NCBI GenBank assembly: GCA_937960645.1
Contig: CALGPJ010000020.1
Coordinates: 1-42,815, forward strand
DNA length: 42,815 nt
Direction of reading: 5' to 3'
Origin: an uncultured Spirochaetia bacterium
GTDB lineage: Bacteria; Spirochaetota; Spirochaetia; JABEVK01
Of the stretch, positions 24,678 to 33,138 are shown one piece after another; position 1 is the first letter of the stretch, and the number at the start of each line of letters is the position of its first letter. The notes under the pieces were generated by a model that ran no database searches, was not told where the DNA came from, and saw nothing but the letters and a program-made list of their open reading frames with translations. Made by a program: the position numbers and the translations under genes.

Positions 24678-24697
24678 AATGATAAATATGGTAAAGA
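24669..24697 (+). promoter_or_regulatory. Promoter of the STAS-YbjN-PspA operon
   Basis: TTGACT (24669-24674), 17 nt, TAAAGA (24692-24697). The -10 is moderate. The ATG is 16 nt further on, with GAGGG between. Confidence 0.45.
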
Positions 24698-24713
24698 TAC
24701 TTGAGGGTATTCA

Positions 24714-25274
24714 ATGAGCAATAACGACATCGTACCGGGCTTTGACGACGAAAAAGATGATAGCCTCAAAATCCGGCTTCAGCGTGTCGATCAAATCGAA
24801 AACGCCATTATTCTGCATCTCACGGGGTACATCGATACCTACAATTCCGCCTATTTTCAGCGCCGCGTGCTCAAGGTCATCGACAGTGGATTCATCAATA
24901 TCATTTTCCATTGTAGTGGACTGAATTACGTCTCTTCGACCGGAATTGGATCGTTTACAGCCTTCCTCAAAACTCTTAAGGCCAAAAACGGAGAGATCGT
25001 TCTTCTGGAGATCCAGCCACGCGTTTTCGAGGTCTTTCAGCTTCTCGGTTTCAGTCAATTCTTCAATATCAAGGACAACCTCGCAGACGCCGTGAAGTTC
25101 CTTCAAAAGGGAGGCGGCGGGCACTCGCTGGAAAGTTCCGGGGTCTTCCCGAAAACCTTCAATTGTCCTATCTGCTCTACCAAGCTCAAGGCAGCCAAGC
25201 CAGGACGATTCCGATGTTCTGAATGTAAAACGATTCTGGCTATCGATAACAATGGTCAGGTCTTTTTAGGCTAA
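24714..25274 (+). CDS. STAS-domain protein with a C-terminal zinc ribbon
   Basis: A 186-residue cytoplasmic protein. Residues ~18-130 form a STAS domain of the anti-sigma-antagonist type: Ile-x-Leu-x-Gly-Tyr-Ile-Asp-Thr-Tyr, Phe-His-Cys-Ser-Gly-Leu-Asn-Tyr-Val-Ser-Ser-Thr-Gly-Ile-Gly-Ser. Ser75 corresponds to the phosphorylated Ser of SpoIIAA; the preceding Asp is Ser here. Residues 151-171 form a zinc ribbon (Cys-Pro-Ile-Cys ... Cys-Ser-Glu-Cys), an unusual addition to a STAS domain. A phospho-switch partner kinase or phosphatase is not in the window. GAGGG is 6 nt before the ATG. First gene of a unit with the YbjN-like gene and pspA. Confidence 0.85.
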   Translation: MSNNDIVPGFDDEKDDSLKIRLQRVDQIENAIILHLTGYIDTYNSAYFQRRVLKVIDSGFINIIFHCSGLNYVSSTGIGSFTAFLKTLKAKNGEIVLLEIQPRVFEVFQLLGFSQFFNIKDNLADAVKFLQKGGGGHSLESSGVFPKTFNCPICSTKLKAAKPGRFRCSECKTILAIDNNGQVFLG

Positions 25275-25290
25275 AATAAAAGGAGGAGAG

Positions 25291-25680
25291 ATGAAAGCGA
25301 GGTTAGAGGTTACCGACCTCTTCATTGAATGGGGCGTGGGATTTGAAGAGGTGGGCCCTCGGACCTACCTCGTCAACGAACCAAAGAGAGGCTGGTACAA
25401 TTTGGTAGTATCAGTTGCCGATGAAATTGTCATCGTGAGACTGGACGTCATGGATCTACCCAGCGATCCCGCCAAAAAAGCGGCACTGCTCGAGGAGGTT
25501 CTCAAAAAAAATGCCGATGGCCTGATGTTCGGCGCCTACGCCATCGCCAACGACAGGTTGTTCCTGCTCAACACGTTGTTGCAGGCGACCATGGACCCGG
25601 AGGAATTGCAATCTACCCTGGACGCCCTGAGTCTGGCCCTGGTGGAGCATTTCCCCACGCTTTCCAAGTACAAAAATTAA
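25291..25680 (+). CDS. YbjN / type III chaperone-like protein
   Basis: A 129-residue cytoplasmic protein. The alternating helix-strand pattern fits the YbjN/CesT-like fold: an amphipathic start helix, Tyr-Asn-Leu-Val-Val-Ser-Val, Val-Ile-Val-Arg-Leu-Asp-Val-Met, a Leu-Leu-Glu-Glu-Val-Leu-Lys-Lys-Asn helix, Tyr-Ala-Ile-Ala-x-Asp-Arg-Leu-Phe-Leu-Leu and a last long helix. The fold is a chaperone or adaptor fold; the partner is unknown, but PspA is encoded 12 nt downstream and is an obvious candidate. Strong AAGGAGGAGAG before the ATG. The assignment is by fold pattern only. Confidence 0.55.
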   Translation: MKARLEVTDLFIEWGVGFEEVGPRTYLVNEPKRGWYNLVVSVADEIVIVRLDVMDLPSDPAKKAALLEEVLKKNADGLMFGAYAIANDRLFLLNTLLQATMDPEELQSTLDALSLALVEHFPTLSKYKN

Positions 25681-25692
25681 GGAGGTGATCTC

Positions 25693-26376
25693 GTGGGCAT
25701 TTTTGAAAACCTAGGCCGACTTTTCAAGGCCAACATCAACGACCTGATTGCCAAGGCGGAAAATCCCGAGAAAATTCTCAACCAAGTCTTGCTTGAAATG
25801 AACGAGCAGCTGGTCGAGGCCAAAAAAGCGGTGGCAGTCGCTCTAGCCGATGAAAAAAAGCTCGAAAGAACCATGAACGAAAACATGGCTCAGGCCAAGG
25901 AGTGGGAAAACCGTGCGATTCTGGCTCTGAAATCCGGAAGGGAAGACCTTGCCAAGGAAGCTCTTCTCAAAAAGCAAACTTTCGAAAAAGACGCCCATTC
26001 TTACAAGCAGCAATACGACGCGCAACATGAAAACGTTGAAAAGCTTAAGTCCATGCTGCGTCAACTCCAGGACAAAATCGAAGAGGCCGAGCGAAAGAAA
26101 AACCTGCTCATCGCCCGCCAAAAACGCGCCGAAGCTCAACAACAAATTTCCAAAACCATGGGAAAATTGGGCAATTCCAGCGCCTTTGCCGCTTTTGAAC
26201 GGATGGAAAAAAAGGTCGATCAGATCGAAGCTATGGCAGACGCCCAGGCCGATCTCGACAATTTAGGCGGAGCCGGCTCCCTGGAAGACGAGTTCAAAAA
26301 ACTCGAATCCGGCGGAGCGAGTGCCGACCTGCTGCTCGAGGAATTGAAACAGAAATTGAACCAGGGCGGATCTTGA
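25693..26376 (+). CDS. pspA: PspA/IM30 (ESCRT-III-like) membrane-stress protein
   Basis: A 227-residue, almost wholly helical protein. It starts Gly-Ile-Phe-x-x-Leu-x-Arg-Leu-Phe-Lys-Ala-Asn-Ile-Asn-Asp-Leu, the amphipathic membrane-binding helix of PspA, followed by Ala-Glu-Asn-Pro-Glu-Lys-Ile-Leu-Asn-Gln and long Lys/Glu/Ala-rich coiled coils to about residue 170. The tail is Gly/Leu-rich. PspA polymers stabilise damaged inner membranes. The start is GTG, preceded by a Shine-Dalgarno (GGAGGTGAT) fully complementary to the 16S tail, which implies high expression. No PspF or PspBC gene is nearby. A strong terminator follows. Confidence 0.92.
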   Translation: MGIFENLGRLFKANINDLIAKAENPEKILNQVLLEMNEQLVEAKKAVAVALADEKKLERTMNENMAQAKEWENRAILALKSGREDLAKEALLKKQTFEKDAHSYKQQYDAQHENVEKLKSMLRQLQDKIEEAERKKNLLIARQKRAEAQQQISKTMGKLGNSSAFAAFERMEKKVDQIEAMADAQADLDNLGGAGSLEDEFKKLESGGASADLLLEELKQKLNQGGS

Positions 26377-26396
26377 TCCTTCATGAAATTTCTACA

Positions 26397-26421
26397 GGGG
26401 GGCATGTCCCCCCTTTTTTTT
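26397..26421 (+). terminator. Intrinsic terminator after pspA, abutting the next gene
   Basis: GGGGGG (26397-26402), loop CATGT, CCCCCC (26408-26413), then eight T (26414-26421). The next gene begins within 5-17 nt and has no clear promoter of its own, so partial read-through would have to supply it. Confidence 0.85.
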
Positions 26422-26437
26422 GAGGATGCTTGAATCG

Positions 26438-27373
26438 ATGACCCGAAACCCGTTGCGGGACGCCTTGCTGGGCCTCTTCATGCTTGCTATAGGAGCGATC
26501 CTGAGCGGGATTCTGTTATGGTCCTTCGCCCTCCTGGGAAAAAACTTCTTTCCGGGTGTCCTCACCTTTGCCTTGCAGAGTGTTTCTGTCATCACCCTGG
26601 CATCTTTTTTTATCGGACTGATCTTTCTCACGGCGTTCAATCCGGACCTGTACCAAAGTTTTCTCGCCGAAATGGTCTTGTTCGTCGCTCTTGCCCTGGG
26701 TGTTCTTTTGAGTTCTCCTTTTCTCGGGCAGTACACGACGGACATCCTATCCTTTCCCGTTCCAACTACAGGCCGATTCACCGAGACTGTGGAGGGCAGT
26801 TTGTTTTGGGAAAATAGCGGCGGTGCCATCCTCCACTCCCGAACCACCGACCAAATCCTTGTTTTCGACCGCGCCGATTTCGATGCCGCTCACCAACGGT
26901 TTCTCACCTCCCCTCAAACCCCCGATGCCGACCTGCGCTGGATTGGTCACAGTGACAAGTACTTCCTTCCCCCGGGTTCCCTGAGCGACTTTATCGACGA
27001 TTTACAAGTGATTGCCAATGTGCTGGAAAAGAATCTTGACAGCCCGAATAACCTGCCCAATCTAGCGGTATTTCTTTTGGGATTTTTCTCCCTCATTGCC
27101 ATGTGCCGATCTCTTGCCCTCCTCCACTTTCCGCGTATCATTACCACTATTGCCGCCATCATCTTTTTGCGTCTGGGAATTGCTCTGATCCGGTTCGCAT
27201 GGTTCGAGGCCCCGCAAATTCTTGCGAATTGGCAAACAGAGCTCGATCCGGGATTTACCTGGCTGTATACCGGTTGGATGCCGGCCGGCCTGGGTTTCTG
27301 TCTTCTATTTTTGAGCATTTATCAGCAGAGTATCTCTTCGGGCGGGGATGAGGCCGATGGCGCCGCAGTTTAA
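26438..27373 (+). CDS. Multi-pass membrane protein of unknown function
   Basis: A protein of about 311 residues with about six transmembrane segments: three near the start (a long first one, then two more by residue ~95), a soluble region of ~110 residues, then three more toward the C-terminus. No known family is recognised. The start is ambiguous: ATG 26438 has GAGG 12 nt upstream; ATG 26426 directly follows the same GAGG and the terminator T-run. The gene lies between the pspA terminator and another membrane-protein gene that it overlaps by 17-26 nt, suggesting the two proteins work together in the envelope. Confidence 0.65.
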   Translation: MTRNPLRDALLGLFMLAIGAILSGILLWSFALLGKNFFPGVLTFALQSVSVITLASFFIGLIFLTAFNPDLYQSFLAEMVLFVALALGVLLSSPFLGQYTTDILSFPVPTTGRFTETVEGSLFWENSGGAILHSRTTDQILVFDRADFDAAHQRFLTSPQTPDADLRWIGHSDKYFLPPGSLSDFIDDLQVIANVLEKNLDSPNNLPNLAVFLLGFFSLIAMCRSLALLHFPRIITTIAAIIFLRLGIALIRFAWFEAPQILANWQTELDPGFTWLYTGWMPAGLGFCLLFLSIYQQSISSGGDEADGAAV

Positions 27374-29093
27374 GTCATCTCCGCTGACCGCGGCAATCGG
27401 AGTATCTCTCGGACTCCTCCTGGTCTTTTCCTTGATCGTCAGCCTGTGGGATTTCGACAGCATCGAGAGCGTTTTACTCATTACCTTAAGTCGATTCTTG
27501 CACTTCCTCCCTCTTGCCCTGCTCGGAGCGCTGTTGTTCGATCTCTTCTTTCTTTCAATACCCTCGACCATGAATTGGGGAAACTTCTACTTTCCAGTAC
27601 TTGTTCTCACCTTGCTGCAAACCCTGAGCGTGCACCTGGTCGAACCCGCCGTCAACTCAGCGATCAAGAACCACCAGGAACAAAAAATCCTCTACCAGCG
27701 TGTGGAGCGATACCTGGAAAGGCTGGAAACCGAGCTTGCCAATACCCGAAACGAACCACAAAACAGGGTCGACGAAAGCATTTTGAGCATCTATCGAGTT
27801 AGTTTGAATCGACGTCTCAAAATCCTCCGTCAATTGGAGGGACTCTATAATTTTCTTTTTGTCATTGACCCCAATCAGCCCCTGGTTCAGGACCGTAAAG
27901 AAGCCATTCGGCTGCAACGGGAAGAGGTGGAGCGCAACCTGGTGCGGTTGCCTTTTATCGAGTCTACCCGACGTCTGAATTGGAACGACTTTGCCAACCT
28001 GACCTCGGAATCCGCCTTGATTCTCGCCCAGGAGCTTTACAATCGTAAGCAATGGCCGGAATGCTACCAGATTGCCACACTCGCCTCAATTCTAGGAGAT
28101 ACCTCGCGGGCCTCAGAGCGCCTGCGCCTCGCTTCCCGAGAAGAACTTCTGAAGCTTCCCATCACCGACGGAAACTTCTTTGCGAGAAAAAAAAGGGCGA
28201 TCGAGCTCTACACCAGCGGCCTGATCGAGTCCAGTTATTATAGCCTTATTCAGTTGGAGCGCGAACACTTTTACGATGAGGAGGTGCTCACCTACCTCAA
28301 TCTCGCCCGAACGGCGATGCTGAAAAACACGGTTTTCATCGAGGACGCCCGCCTGAGCCTCGAGGTCCCTCTCTACCGAAATTTGGTCATCGTTCAACAA
28401 TCGCTCGAAATCCCGACGGCTCAGGAGTTCATCTTTATCGATTGGGTCTCCCCCTCTTCCTATGGATATCTCTTGCAACGACCCCGGATCATCCGACGGT
28501 ACGCCGACGGAACCTGGAAGTCATTCGCGGCCGAAATGGCCCGTTACCTGGTCAGCCCTGAAACGAACACGCCCACCATCGAGTTCGATTTCCGGTTCGA
28601 AACTCTGAACCAGGGGCAAAAACTTTCCTCGGGTTTTGATTTCACGCGCCTGAGGCTGGCACACCCCCTGGAGCTCCGATTGAGCCAGTCCCTGGTCGCT
28701 TTCCAACCTGAAAACCTTGGCCTGCATCAGCTTTGGGCCAGCTCTTCGGGCATCGACGTGTCTTTTCGCTATCAGTCCCTGAGCGAGATTCTGATGCGAA
28801 TTCTCAGCAGTCCGATTTTTCTTGTAAGTCTTTTTGCACTGAGCGCCTTTGCCCTGAGTTTCAGAAAACGAAAGCACTATCATTTCTCGGACCAGGTCAT
28901 CGCAATGGTCTTTCTCGTTCCAGGGCTTTATGTCCTGTTCGAAAACTTTCACTGGGCCCTGAGAATCACCCTGGCCTCACTCATCGCCGTCTCCGGGTGG
29001 ATGATTTCCCTGATCCTGGCCGGTCTGGCGATCATCGCGGTTCTGGTTGTCAGTCTCCTGTTCCTGCAGAGGCTGGGCCGGACTCAGTCCTGA
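27357..29093 (+). CDS. Large membrane protein with a long soluble central region, unknown function
   Basis: About 578 residues. Three N-terminal hydrophobic segments (~10-32, 36-60, 68-92) precede a soluble region of ~400 residues, mostly helical at first (Arg/Glu/Leu-rich, possible coiled coil and repeat-like helices) and beta-rich later. Three C-terminal transmembrane segments follow (~495-515, 525-545, 548-575). No family is recognised; the helical middle hints at protein-protein contacts. ATG 27357 has GGGG 9 nt upstream and is preferred to ATG 27348. It overlaps the previous membrane-protein gene and overlaps convergent murA by 10 bp at its 3' end. Confidence 0.65.
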   Translation: MAPQFKSSPLTAAIGVSLGLLLVFSLIVSLWDFDSIESVLLITLSRFLHFLPLALLGALLFDLFFLSIPSTMNWGNFYFPVLVLTLLQTLSVHLVEPAVNSAIKNHQEQKILYQRVERYLERLETELANTRNEPQNRVDESILSIYRVSLNRRLKILRQLEGLYNFLFVIDPNQPLVQDRKEAIRLQREEVERNLVRLPFIESTRRLNWNDFANLTSESALILAQELYNRKQWPECYQIATLASILGDTSRASERLRLASREELLKLPITDGNFFARKKRAIELYTSGLIESSYYSLIQLEREHFYDEEVLTYLNLARTAMLKNTVFIEDARLSLEVPLYRNLVIVQQSLEIPTAQEFIFIDWVSPSSYGYLLQRPRIIRRYADGTWKSFAAEMARYLVSPETNTPTIEFDFRFETLNQGQKLSSGFDFTRLRLAHPLELRLSQSLVAFQPENLGLHQLWASSSGIDVSFRYQSLSEILMRILSSPIFLVSLFALSAFALSFRKRKHYHFSDQVIAMVFLVPGLYVLFENFHWALRITLASLIAVSGWMISLILAGLAIIAVLVVSLLFLQRLGRTQS

Positions 29094-30367
29094 ATCTTTT
29101 CGATTCGGGCACCGAGATTTTGAAGCCTTGGAACCAGGTTTTCGTAGCCGCGTTCGATCTGGTAAATATTGTGGATCGTGCTCTTTCCTTCGGCGGCCAA
29201 ACCTGCGAGCACCATGGCCATCCCGGCCCTCACATCCGGGGACACGAGTTCCGCGCCCCGAAGTCGGGTTGGCCCGGAAACCACGGCCCGGTGGGGATCG
29301 CAGAGAATGATCCCCGCCCCCATGCTGATGAGCTTATCGACGAAAAACATTCGGCTCTCGAACATCTTTTCGTGTATCAGCACCGTCCCCACGCACTGAG
29401 TTGCGGTAACCACCATGATGCTCGTCAAATCCGCGGGAAAGCCCGGCCACGGGGCATCGTCGATTTTCGGAATGGCTCCGCCGAAGTCCGCTTGAATTCT
29501 GAGGCTTTGGTTGGGATGAATGTGAATATCGTCCCCATCGGTTTCCCATTCGACACCTAATTTCGCAAAACCCATTTTAATCATGCGCAGATTTTTGACA
29601 CCGGCGTTTTGAATGAGGAGATCCCCACGGGTGACGGCTGCGAGGCCGATGAAGGACCCGACTTCCATGAAATCCGGACCGATGCGGTATTCCGTCCCGT
29701 GTAATTTTTTGACACCCTGAATCCTCAGGATGTTGGACCCGATGCCTTCGATCCGCGCGCCCATGGAATTGAGCATATGGCAAAGATCCTGGACATGGGG
29801 CTCACAAGCCGCATTTTGAATGATGGTCTCGCCCGAAGCCAGAACGCTGGCCATCACGGCGTTTTCCGTAGCGGTGACACTGGCCTCGTCCAAAAAGAGG
29901 TCCGAACCCGCAAGCGGTTTCTCGAGAAAGATGCGAAATCGGTCGTTCGCTTCGATCCTGGCTCCCAGGCCAATCAAGGCGAGAAAATGAGTATCGAGCC
30001 GCCTTCGGCCGATGACGTCACCCCCCGGGGGCGGCAGCTCCACTTCACCGACCCGGGCCAGAAGCGGACCCGCGAAGAGGATGGAGGCCCGAATACGTTT
30101 TGCCAGGTCAGCCGGTACCTGGCCGCTTTTTATATTGGCAGCGGTGATGATTACGGTACCCGGTTGCGGGCGCTCCACTACCGCCCCGAGCGTGGAAAGG
30201 ATTTTCAGGAGGACATCGACATCCTCGATCGCCGGAATGTTTTGCAATATGATTTTTTGATCCGTCAGCAGACTGGCAGCGATGCAGGGCAAAGCGGCAT
30301 TTTTGTTGCCCCCCGCCTTGATGGTGCCCCGAAGGGCAACTCCCCCCTCGATAACATACTTTTGCAT
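29084..30367 (-). CDS. murA: UDP-GlcNAc enolpyruvyl transferase MurA with Asp in place of the reactive Cys
   Basis: First committed step of peptidoglycan synthesis: moves enolpyruvate from PEP to UDP-GlcNAc. 427 residues, usual length. Motifs: Gly-Gly-Asn-Lys-Asn-Ala-Ala-Leu-Pro (Lys22) at the start, [13 protein letters not shown], and the active loop Pro-Gly-Gly-Asp-Val-Ile-Gly-Arg-Arg. In most bacteria this loop is Gly-Gly-Cys-x-Ile-Gly; here Asp117 replaces the Cys that fosfomycin alkylates, as in Mycobacterium and Chlamydia, so natural fosfomycin resistance is expected. No Shine-Dalgarno; a promoter ends 6 nt before the ATG. Divergent from the aspartokinase-like gene; overlaps a convergent membrane-protein gene by 10 bp. 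Confidence 0.95.
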   Translation of the reverse strand: MQKYVIEGGVALRGTIKAGGNKNAALPCIAASLLTDQKIILQNIPAIEDVDVLLKILSTLGAVVERPQPGTVIITAANIKSGQVPADLAKRIRASILFAGPLLARVGEVELPPPGGDVIGRRRLDTHFLALIGLGARIEANDRFRIFLEKPLAGSDLFLDEASVTATENAVMASVLASGETIIQNAACEPHVQDLCHMLNSMGARIEGIGSNILRIQGVKKLHGTEYRIGPDFMEVGSFIGLAAVTRGDLLIQNAGVKNLRMIKMGFAKLGVEWETDGDDIHIHPNQSLRIQADFGGAIPKIDDAPWPGFPADLTSIMVVTATQCVGTVLIHEKMFESRMFFVDKLISMGAGIILCDPHRAVVSGPTRLRGAELVSPDVRAGMAMVLAGLAAEGKSTIHNIYQIERGYENLVPRLQNLGARIEKIQD

Positions 30368-30373
30368 GGCCGC

Positions 30374-30402
30374 ATGCTAGCTTTAGCCTCGAGTTTAGTC
30401 AA
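30374..30402 (-). promoter_or_regulatory. Leaderless-type promoter of murA
   Basis: On the minus strand: TTGACT (30402-30397), 17 nt, TAGCAT (30379-30374), then 6 nt and the ATG. The mRNA would start at the initiation codon. Confidence 0.6.
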
Positions 30403-30415
30403 CAGAATCCGCCAG

Positions 30416-30444
30416 TAGAAACGATGAAGAAAAATTTGTATAAA
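30416..30444 (+). promoter_or_regulatory. Leaderless-type promoter of the aspartokinase-like gene and thrC
   Basis: TAGAAA (30416-30421), 17 nt, TATAAA (30439-30444), then 7 nt and the ATG at 30452. There is no Shine-Dalgarno. Divergent from the murA promoter. Confidence 0.6.
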
Positions 30445-30451
30445 AGAATAC

Positions 30452-31834
30452 ATGGTTGTCCATCGACTGAGCTCCCAACTCCTTGAAAACGCGGAAGGTT
30501 TTCAGAAAATTGCCCGAATTCTTTCCAAGGAATCCGAGCTGCGGCGTCTGGCCGTCGTTCTTTCTCCCGTCCACGGGATCGATTCCTTGATCCGAACGCT
30601 CATCGCTGAGGCGGTCCATCGGGATGTCAGAGACAGGGTTCGGGAACTGATAGAAATCCACCTCGATGTGATGGAAGACCTCCATTTGAACACAGCCTCC
30701 CTGCGACAATCCTTGAACGAATTGGCGGCGCAGATCAACGATCTCTTTCTCGGTATATCGTTGACCCGGTATTGCACCGATCGAACCGCAGAACTTCTCC
30801 TGGACCTCGCCATTCAGGCAGCCGGCCTCATTCTCAAAGAATTGTTGATCGAGCACGGTGTATCCTCGGTGAGTTTGACAGATCGATCGCTCAGCCTCAT
30901 CTATGCAAAACCCTCTCGGCCTTTCCCGATCGTCGACTGGGAGCTTACGGGAAAAGCCATCCGGGACTGGGCGGCAGAACAACAAGGCATCGTCCTCCTC
31001 GGCGGCCTGTTGGTGGCAACGCCATCCGGTCAAAAAGTTAACTTCGGTAGAAACAGCGGCGATTACATCGCCAGCCTGATCGCCTCGGTTTTACGTGCCC
31101 CGTCCCTGACCGTTTGGATGAACCAGGACGGTCTACCCGTTGCACCGGCTGCCTACATCGGAAATCCGAAAAGAATCCGCCAGATGAGCTATGAGGAATG
31201 CATGGAAATGGCCTATTTTGGCTCGGACTTCCTCCACCCCTACACCCTCCTTCCCTTGATCGAGCCCAACATTCCGCTGCACATCAGGTCCATCGAGACT
31301 CCCGATACCACCGCAACTCTCATCGAGTCCCAGGGTTCCCGATATTTACACAACATCACAGGATTGACGTCTATCGAAAAGATCTCCATCCTCAACATCG
31401 AGGGAGGCGGGATGATCGGTATTCCGGGATTTGCCGCCAGACTTTTTGCAGCTCTCTCACAGTCCCAGATAAATGTCATCATGATCAGCCAGGCCAGTTC
31501 GGAACACAGCATCTGTTTGGCCATCCGGGAAGAAGAGACTGGAAGAGCCGTTCAGGCCATCGAAAGGGAATTGGAACAGGAACGGCAGTCCGGACAAATC
31601 GGACCGATCGACATACTTCAACCCTGCTCCATCGTTGCCATCATCGGCGATGGCATGAAAGGAATGAAAGGTTTGAGCGGGCGAATCTTCGGTGCTTTGG
31701 GAAGGGCCGGAGTGAACGTTTTGGCGATTGCCCAGGGAAGCAGCGAACGCAACATCAGCTTCGCCATCGCGGCCAGGGAGACTGTCCTGGCCATCGAGAG
31801 CCTTTATCACGAATTTTTTGGAGATCCTGAATGA
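30452..31834 (+). CDS. Aspartokinase-like protein with degraded kinase motifs and two ACT domains
   Basis: A 460-residue protein that aligns along its length with the aspartate kinase half of ThrA. The catalytic motifs are lost. Lys-Phe-Gly-Gly-Thr-Ser-Val is His-Arg-Leu-Ser-Ser-Gln-Leu (4-10). The Arg-Gly-Glu-Lys-Met-Ser substrate motif is Leu-Asp-Leu-Ala-Ile-Gln (~117-122). Gly-Arg-Asn-Gly-Ser-Asp-Tyr is Gly-Arg-Asn-Ser-Gly-Asp-Tyr (199-205). Trp-Thr-Asp-Val-Asp-Gly is Trp-Met-Asn-Gln-Asp-Gly (222-227). In contrast both ACT domains (~310-375 and ~393-455) are well kept, including Gly-Asp-Gly-Met-Lys and Ala-Gln-Gly-Ser-Ser-Glu-Arg-Asn-Ile-Ser. It is probably not a kinase but an amino-acid-sensing partner, perhaps of threonine synthase, which starts at its stop codon (ATGA overlap). 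Confidence 0.8.
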   Translation: MVVHRLSSQLLENAEGFQKIARILSKESELRRLAVVLSPVHGIDSLIRTLIAEAVHRDVRDRVRELIEIHLDVMEDLHLNTASLRQSLNELAAQINDLFLGISLTRYCTDRTAELLLDLAIQAAGLILKELLIEHGVSSVSLTDRSLSLIYAKPSRPFPIVDWELTGKAIRDWAAEQQGIVLLGGLLVATPSGQKVNFGRNSGDYIASLIASVLRAPSLTVWMNQDGLPVAPAAYIGNPKRIRQMSYEECMEMAYFGSDFLHPYTLLPLIEPNIPLHIRSIETPDTTATLIESQGSRYLHNITGLTSIEKISILNIEGGGMIGIPGFAARLFAALSQSQINVIMISQASSEHSICLAIREEETGRAVQAIERELEQERQSGQIGPIDILQPCSIVAIIGDGMKGMKGLSGRIFGALGRAGVNVLAIAQGSSERNISFAIAARETVLAIESLYHEFFGDPE

Positions 31835-33138
31835 AGACAGCCTCGACCCGATCTTTCGATCAAGCCGTCTTTTTTCGCGACGCCCTCTTTCAGGGCCTTG
31901 CCCCCGACGGCGGACTCTACGTCCCTGTTCAAAGCTTCGATCTGAGGGAGCTTTACCTGAGCCTGGACCCGAAATTGCCCTTTGCAAAGTTGAGCGCAAG
32001 GGTCCTCAGCCCCCTGCTTTCTGATGAAATGAGCGAGACAGCCATTCAAACAATTTGTGAAGGAGCGTTTTTTTTCTCCCCCGCTTTGAAACGCCTCGAG
32101 AAAAACCTCTACGTCCTGGAGCTTTACCATGGGCCCTCGGCAGCCTTCAAGGATTTTGGAGCGAGCTTTTTGGCAACCGCAATGTCCTGGTTCTTGAAAA
32201 ATGAAAATAAGCGATCGATTATCCTGACGGCGACCAGTGGTGACACGGGCAGTGCCGTCGCTCAGGCATTTTACGAAAAACCCAACATCGATGTGGTCAT
32301 CCTTTATCCCGAGGGGCGCGTCAGCCCCCTGCAGGAAAAGCAACTGACCACATTGGGCAAAAACATTCATGCCCTCGAAATACGGGGAAGCTTCGACGAT
32401 TGTCAGCGGCTGGTCAAGGAGGCTTTTCTCAGCGAACGGCTGGCCCACCTCCCTTTGACCAGTGCCAACTCCATCAATCTGGGAAGGCTCTTACCCCAAA
32501 GTCTTTATTACATCTGGGCCTTTATCCAGCTGCGGGAAAGTCTGACCGACGATTTGATTTTTTCTGTCCCCAGCGGAAACTTTGGAAACCTGACAGCAGG
32601 AGTTTACGCCTGGAAGTGGGGTCTGCCGGTTCACCGCTTCATTGCGGCGACCAACCTCAACGACGTCGTCCCCGAGTACCTCAGGACCAAAAGGTACCTG
32701 CCCAGGCCGTCGATTGCCACCTATTCCAATGCGATGGATGTCGGCAACCCCTCTAACTTCGAGAGGTTGGAGCAAATCTTCCAAAAAAGCCCCGACCTGA
32801 TGTCCAGCCTGATTTCGGCCTTTTCGGTCAACGACTCCGATACCCTGCAAACGATGAAAGAAACCTGGGAGGGGTACGGTTATGACATCTGCCCACACAC
32901 GGCTGTGGGCCTCAAAGCCTGCCAGGACTTCAAGAAAAATTGGAACGACGAGGACGGAACCTATGTGGTGCTGGCGACGGCCCACCCCGCCAAATTCCTG
33001 GAAGTGGCGGAAAAAGCAACTGGCCGCCAACCCGAGCTTCCCGAATCCCTCCAGAGCTGCCTTTCCCGGCCGAAACAGAGTACCCTTCTGACGCCCGATT
33101 TGGAGGCACTCACGGGTTTCCTGTTGAATCTGGGCTGA
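31831..33138 (+). CDS. thrC: Threonine synthase
   Basis: PLP enzyme converting O-phosphohomoserine to threonine; 435 residues. The start has Phe-x-x-Ala-Leu-x-x-Gly-Leu-Ala-Pro-Asp-Gly-Gly-Leu-Tyr-Val-Pro, standard for the family. The PLP lysine is in Gly-Pro-Ser-Ala-Ala-Phe-Lys-Asp-Phe-Gly. Ala-Thr-Ser-Gly-Asp-Thr-Gly-Ser-Ala and Pro-Ser-Gly-Asn-Phe-Gly-Asn bind the cofactor phosphate and ring. All key motifs are intact, unlike the kinase-like gene before it, to which it is coupled by an ATGA overlap. The 3' end overlaps the convergent dehydrogenase gene by 29 bp. Confidence 0.95.
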   Translation: MKTASTRSFDQAVFFRDALFQGLAPDGGLYVPVQSFDLRELYLSLDPKLPFAKLSARVLSPLLSDEMSETAIQTICEGAFFFSPALKRLEKNLYVLELYHGPSAAFKDFGASFLATAMSWFLKNENKRSIILTATSGDTGSAVAQAFYEKPNIDVVILYPEGRVSPLQEKQLTTLGKNIHALEIRGSFDDCQRLVKEAFLSERLAHLPLTSANSINLGRLLPQSLYYIWAFIQLRESLTDDLIFSVPSGNFGNLTAGVYAWKWGLPVHRFIAATNLNDVVPEYLRTKRYLPRPSIATYSNAMDVGNPSNFERLEQIFQKSPDLMSSLISAFSVNDSDTLQTMKETWEGYGYDICPHTAVGLKACQDFKKNWNDEDGTYVVLATAHPAKFLEVAEKATGRQPELPESLQSCLSRPKQSTLLTPDLEALTGFLLNLG

